A DNA stretch of 64,000 nucleotides, taken from contig NZ_JABEND010000010.1 in NCBI RefSeq assembly GCF_013002705.1, forward strand, positions 1-64,000, written 5' to 3'. A program made the position numbers and the translations under genes. Numbering within the stretch: the stretch's first letter is position 1; every line of letters starts with the position of its first letter. The notes beneath the pieces are model-generated. The model was given only the letters and a program-made list of their open reading frames with translations. It searched no databases and was not told the origin of the DNA. Below are positions 1-8,675 of the stretch, piece by piece. This DNA comes from Nakamurella aerolata. GTDB lineage: Bacteria; Actinomycetota; Actinomycetes; Mycobacteriales; Nakamurellaceae.

Positions 1-302
1 TCGGCACGGCGGGCGCCAGTGCCGGCACTCGCGGATGCAGCGGCGCCGGGGTCGGCCGTATCGACATCGCTCGCGGCGCTACCACGAGGCGATGGAGCGG
101 TGCCTGTGGCGCCGGTCGAGGGCACGGGCACCGCAGGCGAGTCACCCCGCTCGGCGACCAAAGCCGCTGTGGGCGGGCGGGATTCCAGATGCGCAACCAA
201 ACCCGACCCCGGCTGCAGCACCCCCAACGCCGTACACCACCGCTGGAACTGCGCGTGCGAAACCCCCGCAGCGCCAACCTGAACCGGCTTCCGGTTGAGC
301 AT
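1..302 (-). CDS. Hypothetical protein, 3' end beyond the window
   Basis: An open frame runs leftwards from an ATG at 302 to the window edge, about 100 codons. A purine-rich AAGGGGG stretch at 311-317 lies about 8 bases before this ATG, which is why I prefer it to the ATG at 308 or GTG at 311. The first 45 residues (MLNRKPVQVGAAG...) look globular and hint at a small helical domain (HAQFQRWCTALGV). After that the sequence becomes Ala/Ser/Thr/Pro-rich and could be a linker to a domain outside the window. I recognise no family and assign no function. The overlapping frames in this stretch are less protein-like. Confidence 0.4.
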   Translation of the reverse strand, partial: MLNRKPVQVGAAGVSHAQFQRWCTALGVLQPGSGLVAHLESRPPTAALVAERGDSPAVPVPSTGATGTAPSPRGSAASDVDTADPGAAASASAGTGARRA

Positions 303-1000
303 CAACATCACCCCCTTGTGACACACCCAGATTACCTCTTCTAGTACGCATGTTCGATCCGCCGATCGGATGAAAGTCAATGTCGTGAGGTCATCACAGC
401 GACAACCGAATCTGCCCGCACAACCGGATCGGCTGTGCTTGGCAAATACATTGATCGACAATCTGATGGTGGCCGGCGCTCTGTCATCCGCACCGGTGGT
501 TCCTTTGCCGGCCGCCCGGCCGCGGTCGGGCCCCATTGCCGCCGGTCGGCTGCCATGGCCCCCATCCGGTTGTTCATCCACATACCGCCGCCCATCCGCT
601 GGTCCGATGTCGACCTGTCGGCCAGGCGACCGCCGTCGTCGATGGGGCCAGCGGTGTCCTTCCGACCGCCACGATCCGACGATGATGGCGCCAGCCACCT
701 GGCCCTGCACTGCCGGGCAGTGGTCCCCCGCCACCCTGCTCGCCGGAGACCAGCCGGCCGAACTTGTTGTACGCCAAGAGGTTCGCGCCAACCGGCGAGC
801 AGCAAGGCCCGCTCGTCACCGGTCACCAACCAAGCGCTGGCGGCCCCGCCACCGCCTGTGCAATACTGATTGAACCAAGCAGCTTGTGCGCAATTGCAAG
901 CAGGAACGCGCACAACTTCAAACATCGAGGCAATTCACCGCCGCCCGCACGCTTGTCGCTCCCAGCGTGCACCCGGCGGTCGAGGAGAGGCGGAGGCGTC
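303..1000. other. Long intergenic region, no gene supported
   Basis: About 700 bases separate the divergent leftmost gene and the SIS-domain gene. Open frames exist on both strands, but their translations are Arg/Pro/Gly-rich with no domain signature and no ribosome binding site, so I leave them out. The region should contain both divergent promoters; I cannot point to a convincing -10/-35 pair. Confidence 0.5.
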
Positions 1001-2089
1001 ATGGCGGGATCGGTGGTGCGATCAGAGATGGCCGAGCAACCCCAGGTGCTGGCCAACCTGGTGCAGCAGCGCAACGAACTGCATGCGGCGGTGCAGGACG
1101 CGCTGCCACAATCGTTGCGGGGCATCACGTTGATCGCCAGGGGGAGCAGCGACAACGTCGCCGTGCACGCCCGCTATCTGCTCGAGTTGGCCACCGGCAT
1201 GCCGGTGAGCATGGTGGCGCCGTCGCTGGTCACCAGGTACCACCGGGTCTCGGATCTGCGCGACTATCTGGTGATTGCGCTGTCGCAGTCGGGCCGCACC
1301 CCGGAAATTGTCGATGTCGCCACCCAGGCCGCCGGCGTCGGCGCCGCGGTGGTCGCCGTCACCAACGATGTCGAGTCTCCGTTGGCCGAGGCGGCCGCGG
1401 CGACCCTGTCGGTGGGCACCGGCGCGGAGCGAGCCGTCCCGGCCACCAAGACCGTCACCGGGCAGCTGGCGCTGGTCACCTTGCTGGCCGAAGCCGTTGC
1501 AGCGTCACCGGCGATCGGCGAACGCACCGACCTCACCCAGTACACCGGCGGCGACGCCGCCTGGGCGGCGCTGCCGGACACTGTTGCCGACGTGTTGGCC
1601 GACACCGCGCCGCTCGCCGACGCGGTGGGCATCCTGGCCGAGCGCCCCGACGGCATTCACCTGGCCCGCGGCCTCACCTACGCGGCCGCGCTGGAAGGTG
1701 CCCTGAAGGCCAAGGAAACCTCTCGCCGGGTGCACGAGGGCTACTCCAGCGCCGACTTCTTGCACGGCCCGCTGACCGTCGCATCGCCCACCGTCAGCGT
1801 GGTCGCCTACGGCGCCGACGGGCCGGTGCTGGCGGACGTCGCGAACACCGCGCGGGCCGCTGCAGACCTCGGCTCCCCGGTGGTCGGTGTCGGTCACCCG
1901 GACGTGGTCGCCGGTCTCCCCGACGGTGCCAAGAGCGCGTTTCTGCCTGTGCCGCAACGGCTTGGCGAAGCCCTCGCCGTGGTGCCGATGGTGGTCCGCG
2001 GCCAGCAGCTGGCCATCGACACCACCCTGGAACTCGGCCTCGACCCTGACACTCCCGAGGGACTGAACAAGGTCACCGCGACGCACTGA
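1001..2089 (+). CDS. SIS-domain sugar-phosphate isomerase/deaminase (GlmS C-terminal or NagB-II type)
   Basis: A 362-residue protein built of two SIS (sugar isomerase) domains without the N-terminal glutaminase domain of GlmS. Visible SIS motifs are ARGSSDN (about 46-52), SQSGRTPE (95-102), TKTVTGQL and the C-terminal segment ALEGALKAKETSRRVHEGYSS, which is the GlmS/AgaS/NagB-II signature for a sugar-6-phosphate site. Family knowledge: stand-alone double-SIS proteins act as glucosamine-6-phosphate deaminases (NagB-II), AgaS-type deaminases or deglycases, so an amino-sugar phosphate is the likely substrate. I chose ATG 1001 because GGAGAGGCGGAGG lies just before it; the frame is open further upstream. 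It converges on the DinB gene with only 15 bases between stops. Exact substrate is unknown. Confidence 0.85.
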   Translation: MAGSVVRSEMAEQPQVLANLVQQRNELHAAVQDALPQSLRGITLIARGSSDNVAVHARYLLELATGMPVSMVAPSLVTRYHRVSDLRDYLVIALSQSGRTPEIVDVATQAAGVGAAVVAVTNDVESPLAEAAAATLSVGTGAERAVPATKTVTGQLALVTLLAEAVAASPAIGERTDLTQYTGGDAAWAALPDTVADVLADTAPLADAVGILAERPDGIHLARGLTYAAALEGALKAKETSRRVHEGYSSADFLHGPLTVASPTVSVVAYGADGPVLADVANTARAAADLGSPVVGVGHPDVVAGLPDGAKSAFLPVPQRLGEALAVVPMVVRGQQLAIDTTLELGLDPDTPEGLNKVTATH

Positions 2090-2104
2090 ACGCGGCGGTC
2101 GGCG

Positions 2105-2815
2105 TTACTGCCGGAACTGCTCAGCCGTCTGCTGCAGCCTGCGGTGGTAATCGGCCCACCACTGCTCGGACTCGTCCGGCAGATTGCTGACACCGGCGCG
2201 CAGACCGACGGCACCGTCGATGTTCTCCCTGACGATGTCCGCCTGGCCCAGATGGCGCTGTTCTTCGGCGATCACGTGCACCAGCAGGCGTTGCAGGGTT
2301 ACCTCGCCGGCATCGGGACCCCACCACGGAACGGTGCCCGGTGCGGTGAGGTCCAACTCGTCGATCGTGCGGTCTGCGTGCGCGCGAACACGTTGGTACA
2401 ACTCAACAATCGATTCCTGGCTCTCGTCCGCAGTGGCCCACATGTCGGCGTTCGGCTCGGAATCGTCGCTGCCCATCTCCGCGTACCACGCCGGCATCTC
2501 CGGCACCGGACGCCCGAAGCACTCACCGAGGTACCCGGCTTCGACCCCACTGAGATGCTTGACCAAGCCCAACAGATTGGTGCCGGTCGGGGTCAGCGGG
2601 CGGCGGACGTCGTACTCGCTGGCGTCTTCCAACTTGAACAGCAGCGCATCCCGCCCGGAATCCAGGTAGCGGCGGAACACCGCCTTCGGATCGGACTGCC
2701 CTGCAGCAGCTTGGGCCGCATCCGGCGGGACCGCTTCCGCCGGGACAGCTTCCGTCGGGATGGCAGCTGCCGGGGCCTCGGCACCGGTGGCAGCGGGGTC
2801 GTCGGGATCAGTCAT
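2105..2815 (-). CDS. DinB/DUF664 family protein
   Basis: A 236-residue protein with an N-terminal Ala/Pro-rich tail (about 1-45) and a DinB-like four-helix domain. The DUF664 pattern is clear: LTPTGTNLLGLVKHLSGVEAGYLGECF, then ADMWATADES, then LQRLLVHVIAEEQRHLGQADIVRE. The histidines in VKHL, LVHV and EQRHLGQAD fit the three-His metal site typical of the superfamily. Family knowledge: actinobacterial DinB/YfiT proteins include metal-dependent mycothiol S-transferases, but most DUF664 members have no assigned reaction. Start ATG 2815 has GGGAG upstream on the minus strand. It is divergent from the M20 peptidase gene, with 91 bases between the start codons. Confidence 0.8.
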   Translation of the reverse strand: MTDPDDPAATGAEAPAAAIPTEAVPAEAVPPDAAQAAAGQSDPKAVFRRYLDSGRDALLFKLEDASEYDVRRPLTPTGTNLLGLVKHLSGVEAGYLGECFGRPVPEMPAWYAEMGSDDSEPNADMWATADESQESIVELYQRVRAHADRTIDELDLTAPGTVPWWGPDAGEVTLQRLLVHVIAEEQRHLGQADIVRENIDGAVGLRAGVSNLPDESEQWWADYHRRLQQTAEQFRQ

Positions 2816-2906
2816 CCCGGCAGTCTCCCAGCTCGCGCCGGCCCGCGCTGCTGCGCGCGGCGAGCCCACGACGGCGCCGGCCATGCGCCTTGCATAGGCT
2901 CGGGGG

Positions 2907-4442
2907 ATGACCGAGCCCTCAGGGCCAGACCGACACGCGTCTGACCCACCGCACACGGCCGATCCCACCTCGGGATCGCACGACACCGCCGCCCCACGCG
3001 CAAACCCGGAACGCGCGCTGGTCGCTGAACGGTTCGACGACTGGGTGCAGACGCTGTCCGAGTGGCTCACCATCCCATCGGTCAGCGCCGATCCGGCTCG
3101 CCGCGGCGACGTCCTGCGTAGTGCAGAGTTCTTCGCAGATCAGTTGCGCCAGACAGGTTTCCCGCGAGTCGAGGTGCTGAACGAAGGACCGTATCTTCCG
3201 GCGGTGGCCGCACATTGGCCCTCCGGCGACCCGGACGCGGTACGGGTGGTGCTGTACGGCCACCACGACGTGCAACCGGCCGACGGCGAAGAACGCTGGA
3301 CCCATCCACCGTTCGACCCGACGGTGATCGACGGTGTGCTGCACGGCCGCGGCGCCAGCGACGACAAGGGCAACATCGCCACTCATCTGCTCGGCTTGAC
3401 GGCCCACCTGCGGGCCACCGAGCGCAGCGCGCCCGCTGTCGATCTGACCGTTGTGGTTGAGGGCGAGGAGGAGTCCGGAAGTACCCACGTCACCGAACTG
3501 CTCGCCGACGTCAAGACCTTCATGACGCGGGCCGGCGCCGATTCCGCGGACGAGACCGACGTGATCGTGGTGACCGACACCGGCATCTTCTCCGCCGACA
3601 CCCCATCGGTGGTGGTGGGGATGCGCGGCATGATCGCCGGCGAACTGCATGTGCACGGGCCGGACATCGACCTGCACTCCGGCCAATTCGGGGGAGCGGT
3701 GCCGAACCCGTTGGCGGAGTTGGCCCGGCTGGTCGCCGCTCTGCACGACGACGACGGTCGCATCGCCGTGCCGGGCTTCTACGACGGGGTGATCGAACCG
3801 GACGCCGCCGACCGCGCGGCGATCGCTGCGCTCCCGTTCGACGAGCAGGCCTGGTTGACCGGGCCCGCCGCGTCCAGGGCACTGGCCGGCGAGAAGGGTT
3901 ACAGCACCCTGGAACGGCTCGGCGCGCGCCCCACCGCCGAGGTGAACGGCATCTACGGCGGCTACACCGGGCCCGGCGGCAAAACCATTGTGCCGACCGA
4001 CGGATATGCGAAGTTGTCGTTCCGGCTGACCGGTAAGCAAGACCCTGCGCACATCCGCAAGGTGGTCGACCAGTTCGTCGCCGACAACCTGCGGGACGGG
4101 CTGACCGCCGAAATCCATTGGGAGTCAGACGGTGTCGAGCCGCTGTACACCGATCCCAAGCATCCGGCCACGCTGGCCACCCAGCGTGCGCTCGGCCGCG
4201 CCTTCGACACCGATACCGTGCTCATCACCAGAGAGGGCGGGTCCGGTCCCGAGTCCGATCTGGTGCAGGCGTTCAACGCACCCATGGTCTTCATCGGGGT
4301 GATGACCCCGGAGGACCAGATCCACGCACCCAACGAGAAGGCGCCATTGGCGCTGCTGCAGAAGGGATGTGAAGCCATGGCGCACCTCTGGCGAGAGCTC
4401 GCCGCCGTCGGCCGCAAGCAACTCAGGACGAGCAATGGCTGA
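2907..4442 (+). CDS. M20-family dipeptidase/metallopeptidase
   Basis: A 511-residue M20 (ArgE/DapE/CPG2-like) di-zinc hydrolase. The metal-binding motifs are in order: GHHDVQP (H119-D121 region), the bridging aspartate in GASDDKGN, and the EGEEESGS glutamate pair; the dimerisation domain follows (MRGMIAGELHVHG). The start ATG follows CGGGGG. Length and motif spacing match dipeptidases of the M20A/CNDP type, which cleave dipeptides or N-acylated amino acids in the cytoplasm. No signal peptide is seen. The last codons overlap the start of the next gene by 8 bases, implying translational coupling to the M16 pair, so the three may form one peptide-degradation operon. Confidence 0.88.
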   Translation: MTEPSGPDRHASDPPHTADPTSGSHDTAAPRANPERALVAERFDDWVQTLSEWLTIPSVSADPARRGDVLRSAEFFADQLRQTGFPRVEVLNEGPYLPAVAAHWPSGDPDAVRVVLYGHHDVQPADGEERWTHPPFDPTVIDGVLHGRGASDDKGNIATHLLGLTAHLRATERSAPAVDLTVVVEGEEESGSTHVTELLADVKTFMTRAGADSADETDVIVVTDTGIFSADTPSVVVGMRGMIAGELHVHGPDIDLHSGQFGGAVPNPLAELARLVAALHDDDGRIAVPGFYDGVIEPDAADRAAIAALPFDEQAWLTGPAASRALAGEKGYSTLERLGARPTAEVNGIYGGYTGPGGKTIVPTDGYAKLSFRLTGKQDPAHIRKVVDQFVADNLRDGLTAEIHWESDGVEPLYTDPKHPATLATQRALGRAFDTDTVLITREGGSGPESDLVQAFNAPMVFIGVMTPEDQIHAPNEKAPLALLQKGCEAMAHLWRELAAVGRKQLRTSNG

Positions 4443-6096
4443 GCGCGCCCGTTCCGGTAAGAAGCCCGGCCCCAAGCGCGCGGCGACAAAGGATACGCCG
4501 GCCACGCGCAAGGCGGCCAAGCCAGCGGCGACAAAGGGTACGCAGGCCACGCGCAAGGCGGCCAAGCCAGCGGCGACAAAGGGTACGCAGGCCACGCGCA
4601 AGGCGGCCAAGCCCACATCGGCCAAGCGTGCGTCGGCCAAGAGCGCCCCGGTCAAGCCAGCAGCCAAACGCGCGGCGGCCAAACCAGCAGCGGCCAAACC
4701 AGCAGCAAAGCCCACGCAGCGCACCCTCGCGACGGACAGTCGCAGCGCGGCGGAGCGCCTCGGGCTGAAGCTGCCGCGCAAGGCGTTGCCGAGTCAGGAT
4801 CACCCCGTACATCGGGATGTGCTGGACAACGGGCTGCGGGTGCTGGTGGCGCCGCAGTCCGGCACCGGGGTGGTCGGTGTTGCGGTGCACTACGACGTCG
4901 GGATGCGGTCGGAACCCAAGGGGCGCACCGGTTTTGCGCACCTGTTCGAGCACCTGATGTTCCAGGGCAGCGAGTCGCTGCCCAAGCTGGAGCATTTCCG
5001 CACCGTGCAATCGTCCGGCGGCAGCTTCAACGGCTCCACCCACTTCGACTACACCGAGTACCACGAGGTGATGCCGGCGGCGGCGCTGGAACGCGGGTTG
5101 TTCCTCGAGGCCGACCGGATGCGGGCGCCGGCCATCACCGCCGAGAACCTAGCCAACCAGGTCGATGTGGTGAGCGAGGAGATCAGGCTTAACGTGTTGA
5201 ACCGGCCGTACGGCGGATTCCCGTGGATCCTGCTGCCGCCGGTGCTGTTCGACACGTTCGCCAACGCGCACAACGGATACGGCGATTTCGTCGACCTGCG
5301 CGCCGCGACCGTCGCCGACGCTGCTGAGTTCTTCGAGACCTACTACAGCCCGGCCAACGCGGTGCTCACCATCTGCGGCGACATCGATCCTGGCATGGCG
5401 CTGGACCTGGCCGGGTCGCACTTCTCGGACGTGCCGGCCCGCCCCGCCCCGAAACGCCCGTCCTTCGCCGAACCGGCGCCGAACGGCACCAAGCGGGCCA
5501 TCCACCACGATCCGCTCGCGCCGACTCCGGCGGTGGCGCTCGGCTGGCGGCTGCCCGACCCGGTGGATCGGCTGGATGACTATCTCGCCTATGTGATGCT
5601 CGGCGAGATCCTCACGGTCGGAGAATCGGCGCGCCTGCAACAGGCAGTGGTGGACACCGGTCTGGCGACCGATATCTGGGCAGGGCCAGGGCTTCTCGGT
5701 GGTCCGCTCGACTCCCGCGACCCCGATGTTTTCGGGCTGAGCGCCATCCATCCCCAGCAGGTAGGGGTGGACGAGGTGATCGGCGCGGCGGATCAGGTGC
5801 TGAGCACGCTGGCGGCCGACGGGCCCGCTCCCGACGAGCTGCGCCGGGCCGCGATTCGGTTCGCCACCGCGGTGTTCCGGGAAAATGACTCGGTGGCCGG
5901 CCGGACGCTGAACCTCGGGTCGAGCGAGCTGTTGCATGCCAGGGCCGAACTGATCGACGAGCTACCGGCGCTGGTTGCCGGTGTCACCGCAGAGCAGGTC
6001 GCCGCCGCGGCGGCCACCCTCGGCAAGAACCGTGCCGAACTGGAGTTGGTCGGCCGCGGCGCCGCCCAGGGCGGCACCCATGGAGGAAAATCGTGA
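4435..6096 (+). CDS. M16 zinc peptidase with Lys/Ala-rich histone-like N-terminal tail
   Basis: A 553-residue protein. Residues 1-100 are a basic Ala/Lys/Pro tail with 15-residue repeats (TQATRKAAKPAATKG), like the C-terminal tails of histone H1-like bacterial proteins. An M16 (pitrilysin/processing-peptidase) fold follows, with the inverted zinc motif HLFEH at 169-173 inside GRTGFAHLFEHLMFQG and the downstream glutamate in ENLANQVDVVSEEIR. This should be the catalytic half of a heterodimeric M16B protease. The ATG at 4435 overlaps the end of the M20 gene; the following M16-like gene overlaps by four bases. The tail is unusual for a peptidase; see findings. Confidence 0.85.
   Translation: MAERARSGKKPGPKRAATKDTPATRKAAKPAATKGTQATRKAAKPAATKGTQATRKAAKPTSAKRASAKSAPVKPAAKRAAAKPAAAKPAAKPTQRTLATDSRSAAERLGLKLPRKALPSQDHPVHRDVLDNGLRVLVAPQSGTGVVGVAVHYDVGMRSEPKGRTGFAHLFEHLMFQGSESLPKLEHFRTVQSSGGSFNGSTHFDYTEYHEVMPAAALERGLFLEADRMRAPAITAENLANQVDVVSEEIRLNVLNRPYGGFPWILLPPVLFDTFANAHNGYGDFVDLRAATVADAAEFFETYYSPANAVLTICGDIDPGMALDLAGSHFSDVPARPAPKRPSFAEPAPNGTKRAIHHDPLAPTPAVALGWRLPDPVDRLDDYLAYVMLGEILTVGESARLQQAVVDTGLATDIWAGPGLLGGPLDSRDPDVFGLSAIHPQQVGVDEVIGAADQVLSTLAADGPAPDELRRAAIRFATAVFRENDSVAGRTLNLGSSELLHARAELIDELPALVAGVTAEQVAAAAATLGKNRAELELVGRGAAQGGTHGGKS
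4489..4613 (+). repeat. 45-bp in-frame tandem repeat (2.8 copies)
   Basis: Three consecutive units begin at 4489, 4534 and 4579. Units two and three are nearly identical over their shared length, and unit one differs at a few bases. Each unit encodes 15 residues with the core ATRKAAKP, so copy-number change would lengthen the basic tail of the M16 peptidase without breaking the frame. Confidence 0.9.
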
Positions 6097-7559
6097 GCCC
6101 AAGATCACCCAAGGCTGCCGGGCCGAAGGCCGGCCGGACGGCTGCCGCGAAAACCGGCCGGCAACGGCGAAAACCGCGCACCGCTGAAGAAATCGGCCGG
6201 ACGGACATCGGGCCCCGGACGCTGCCAGGGTTGATGTCGGCGGGCCGGCGGCAGCGGACCCCGGCCATGGCCGACGAGGTGCTGGACAACGGCCTGCGGG
6301 TGATCGCGGTGCGGCGAGCGGACACCCCGCTGGTCGAGGTGCGGTTGCGGATCCCGTTCGGAGCCTCCGGCCGCACCTCGGCCGGGGTTCACGCCGCCAG
6401 AGCAGAGTTGTTGGGCAGCACCGCTTTGCTCGGCACCAGCACGCTGGACCGGGCCGAGCTCGACGACCTGCTGGCCGATATCGGCGGGCATCTCGACGCC
6501 GCGGTCGACCCGCAACGGCTGCTGTACAGCGGTTCCGTGCTCGGTGCAGGTTTGCCTGCACTGTTGGGGATTCTCGGGCATGCTCTCACCGAGGCCGGTT
6601 ACCGCGCCAACGACGTTGCCAGGGAGAAAACCCGGCTCCTTGAACACCTGGCGATCGCTCGCTCGCAGCCGGGCGCCAGCGCCCGAATAGCCTTACAGCG
6701 CAGTCGCTTCGGCGATCACCCGGCGGCTCTTGAGCTGCCGGACCCCGAGGTGCTGACGAACGTGACACCGGCAGCACTGCGCGGCCTGCACCGCAAGGCG
6801 GTGGTACCGGACGGCTCGCTGCTGGTGCTGGTGGGCGACCTGCGGCCGAGCCAGGCGGTGGAGTGGGCGCGGACCGCACTGGCCGGCTGGACCGGGGCGA
6901 ACCGGGCAACCGAGCTGACCACCCCACCGGCCGTCACCGGCGACAAGCCTGTCGAATTTCTGCATCGCCCCGGGTCGGTGCAATCGCAGGTTCGGCTCAC
7001 CGGCCCGGCTGTCGGCCGGGACGCGCCCGAGTACCCGGCGCTGCAGTTGGCGAACCTGATCTACGGCGGCTACTTCTCGTCCCGGTTGGTGGAGAACATC
7101 AGGGAGGACAAGGGTTATACCTACTCGGCGGGATCGGGAATCGAGTTCTGGCCGGGCCGCGCCGCCCTCACCGTCTCCTTCGACACCACCTCGGAAGCCA
7201 CTGCTGCCGCCCTCAACGAGGCCAGGTACGAACTGGGCCGGCTGGCGCTGGTGGCGCCGGAGGAACAGGAAATCGCCTCGGCGCGGAACTATGCGGTCGG
7301 GGCGCTGGCCATCTCGTTGTCCACCCAGGCCGGGCTCGCGTCCAACCTGGCGTCGGTGGTTGGTGCCGGAATGAGCCCGCAATGGTTGCTGGAGCACGGA
7401 AATCGACTGCTGCAGGTGACCGACAACGAGGTGGCCGAGGCTAGCGCGGCCTACTTCGCCCCGGCCAACTTCAGCGGCATCGTCCAAGGCGACGCCGACG
7501 TCGTTACCGGGCAGTTGCGGCTGCTGCCGGACGTCTCCATCGCGCAAGCCGAGTGGTGA
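6093..7559 (+). CDS. M16-like subunit lacking the zinc motif
   Basis: A 488-residue M16 homologue starting at GTG 6093, inside the stop of the previous gene. The body matches M16 C-terminal subunits, with the substrate-binding signature NIREDKGYTYS near residue 345 and FDTTSEATAAALNEA after it. At the place where HxxEH should be, the sequence is GVHAARAELL, so the zinc-binding glutamate/histidine pair is missing and this half is probably non-catalytic. Family knowledge: bacterial M16B enzymes often work as one active plus one R/Y-type inactive subunit. The first 50 residues are again Lys/Arg/Ala-rich. Substrate unknown. Confidence 0.83.
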   Translation: MSPRSPKAAGPKAGRTAAAKTGRQRRKPRTAEEIGRTDIGPRTLPGLMSAGRRQRTPAMADEVLDNGLRVIAVRRADTPLVEVRLRIPFGASGRTSAGVHAARAELLGSTALLGTSTLDRAELDDLLADIGGHLDAAVDPQRLLYSGSVLGAGLPALLGILGHALTEAGYRANDVAREKTRLLEHLAIARSQPGASARIALQRSRFGDHPAALELPDPEVLTNVTPAALRGLHRKAVVPDGSLLVLVGDLRPSQAVEWARTALAGWTGANRATELTTPPAVTGDKPVEFLHRPGSVQSQVRLTGPAVGRDAPEYPALQLANLIYGGYFSSRLVENIREDKGYTYSAGSGIEFWPGRAALTVSFDTTSEATAAALNEARYELGRLALVAPEEQEIASARNYAVGALAISLSTQAGLASNLASVVGAGMSPQWLLEHGNRLLQVTDNEVAEASAAYFAPANFSGIVQGDADVVTGQLRLLPDVSIAQAEW

Positions 7560-8641
7560 CGGGCACGTTGACCGAACCGCCAGAACCACGTGGCGCCAAC
7601 GCTTCTGCCGATTCCGGCGCGGCGACCGAGCAGTTGCGGCTGGAGCTTCCGCTGCTGTCCCGCGGCACCGCCGACCGGGACGAGACGCTGCGCACCGCCG
7701 AACACGCCACTGTCGGCTGGCCGACGGCAAGGGTGATCCGGCTGGATCCGTCCGGTGGCATCGAGCTGGACGGCGGCAACCCGCGCTGGCGTCCGGCCGC
7801 CGATGCCGGGGCTGAGATCCCGCCAGGCGCTGTGCTTCTCGGCACCGTCGACGGGGTTGACCATTGGGCGCTGACCGACGCGTCGATCAGCGGCAGCAGT
7901 CTGCGCGACATCGGCGCCGACCTCGACGACACCGACGCAGGCTTGCTGGTGACAGCGGTGGCGCTGCTCACCTGGCATCGCAGGTCCGGTTTCTGCCCGA
8001 CCTGCGGCGCGGCCAGCCGGCCCACCCTCACCGGCTGGTCGAGGACCTGCCCGAACGGGCACCAGGAGTTCCCGCGGACCGACCCTGCCGTCATCGTGCT
8101 GGTACACGACGGCGCCGACAACCTGGTGCTGGCCCGGCAGCCGAGCTGGCCCGCCGGGCGCTATTCGGTGTTGGCCGGGTTCAACGAGGCCGGCGAATCG
8201 TTGGAGGCGACGGTGCGCCGGGAGATCCTCGAAGAGGTCGGTGTCCAGGTGGACGACGTGCGCTACCTGGGATCACAGCCGTGGCCGTTCCCGCGGTCGC
8301 TGATGATCGCCTTTACCGCGCGCGCCGAACCCGAGGCCACCCTGACCCCGCAGGACGGCGAGATCGAGCAGGCCCGCTGGGTGAGCCGAGCCGAACTGCG
8401 GCGGGCACTGCAGCGTGACACCTGGGTCAGCCGCGACGCCAAGGAGCAGGCGGCACCGCACCGCCCGGCCGCCGAGGTGGCGCCCGAGCTGCCCGGCGAG
8501 GCGCCGACCAGTGACGAACTGCTGCTGCCGGGGCCGGTGTCGATCGCGCACCGGATGCTGCAGGCCTGGGCCGCCCAACGGACGGCCGACGGCGCGGGCC
8601 CGCCCGAGCACGAACCCGCTCGACACGGTGGGGAGCATTGA
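7553..8641 (+). CDS. nudC: NADH pyrophosphatase (Nudix, NudC)
   Basis: A 362-residue NudC-type Nudix hydrolase. A zinc ribbon is present (C148-P-T-C151 and C166 plus H170 in CPNGH; the last ligand is His here where many homologues have Cys), followed by [13 protein letters not shown]. The Nudix box is [22 protein letters not shown], and the NudC-specific [11 protein letters not shown] motif follows it. Family knowledge: NudC cleaves NAD(H) to NMN(H) and AMP and removes NAD caps from RNA; in mycobacteria it affects isoniazid/NAD adducts. It starts at a GTG overlapping the stop of the M16-like gene. An extra 80-residue C-terminal region has Ala/Pro-rich stretches. uvrD2 follows after 34 bases, the same order as recalled for mycobacteria. 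Confidence 0.93.
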   Translation: MVTGTLTEPPEPRGANASADSGAATEQLRLELPLLSRGTADRDETLRTAEHATVGWPTARVIRLDPSGGIELDGGNPRWRPAADAGAEIPPGAVLLGTVDGVDHWALTDASISGSSLRDIGADLDDTDAGLLVTAVALLTWHRRSGFCPTCGAASRPTLTGWSRTCPNGHQEFPRTDPAVIVLVHDGADNLVLARQPSWPAGRYSVLAGFNEAGESLEATVRREILEEVGVQVDDVRYLGSQPWPFPRSLMIAFTARAEPEATLTPQDGEIEQARWVSRAELRRALQRDTWVSRDAKEQAAPHRPAAEVAPELPGEAPTSDELLLPGPVSIAHRMLQAWAAQRTADGAGPPEHEPARHGGEH

Positions 8642-8675
8642 CCGCGCTGTCGTACACGTGTGCGAGGCTGGATCG

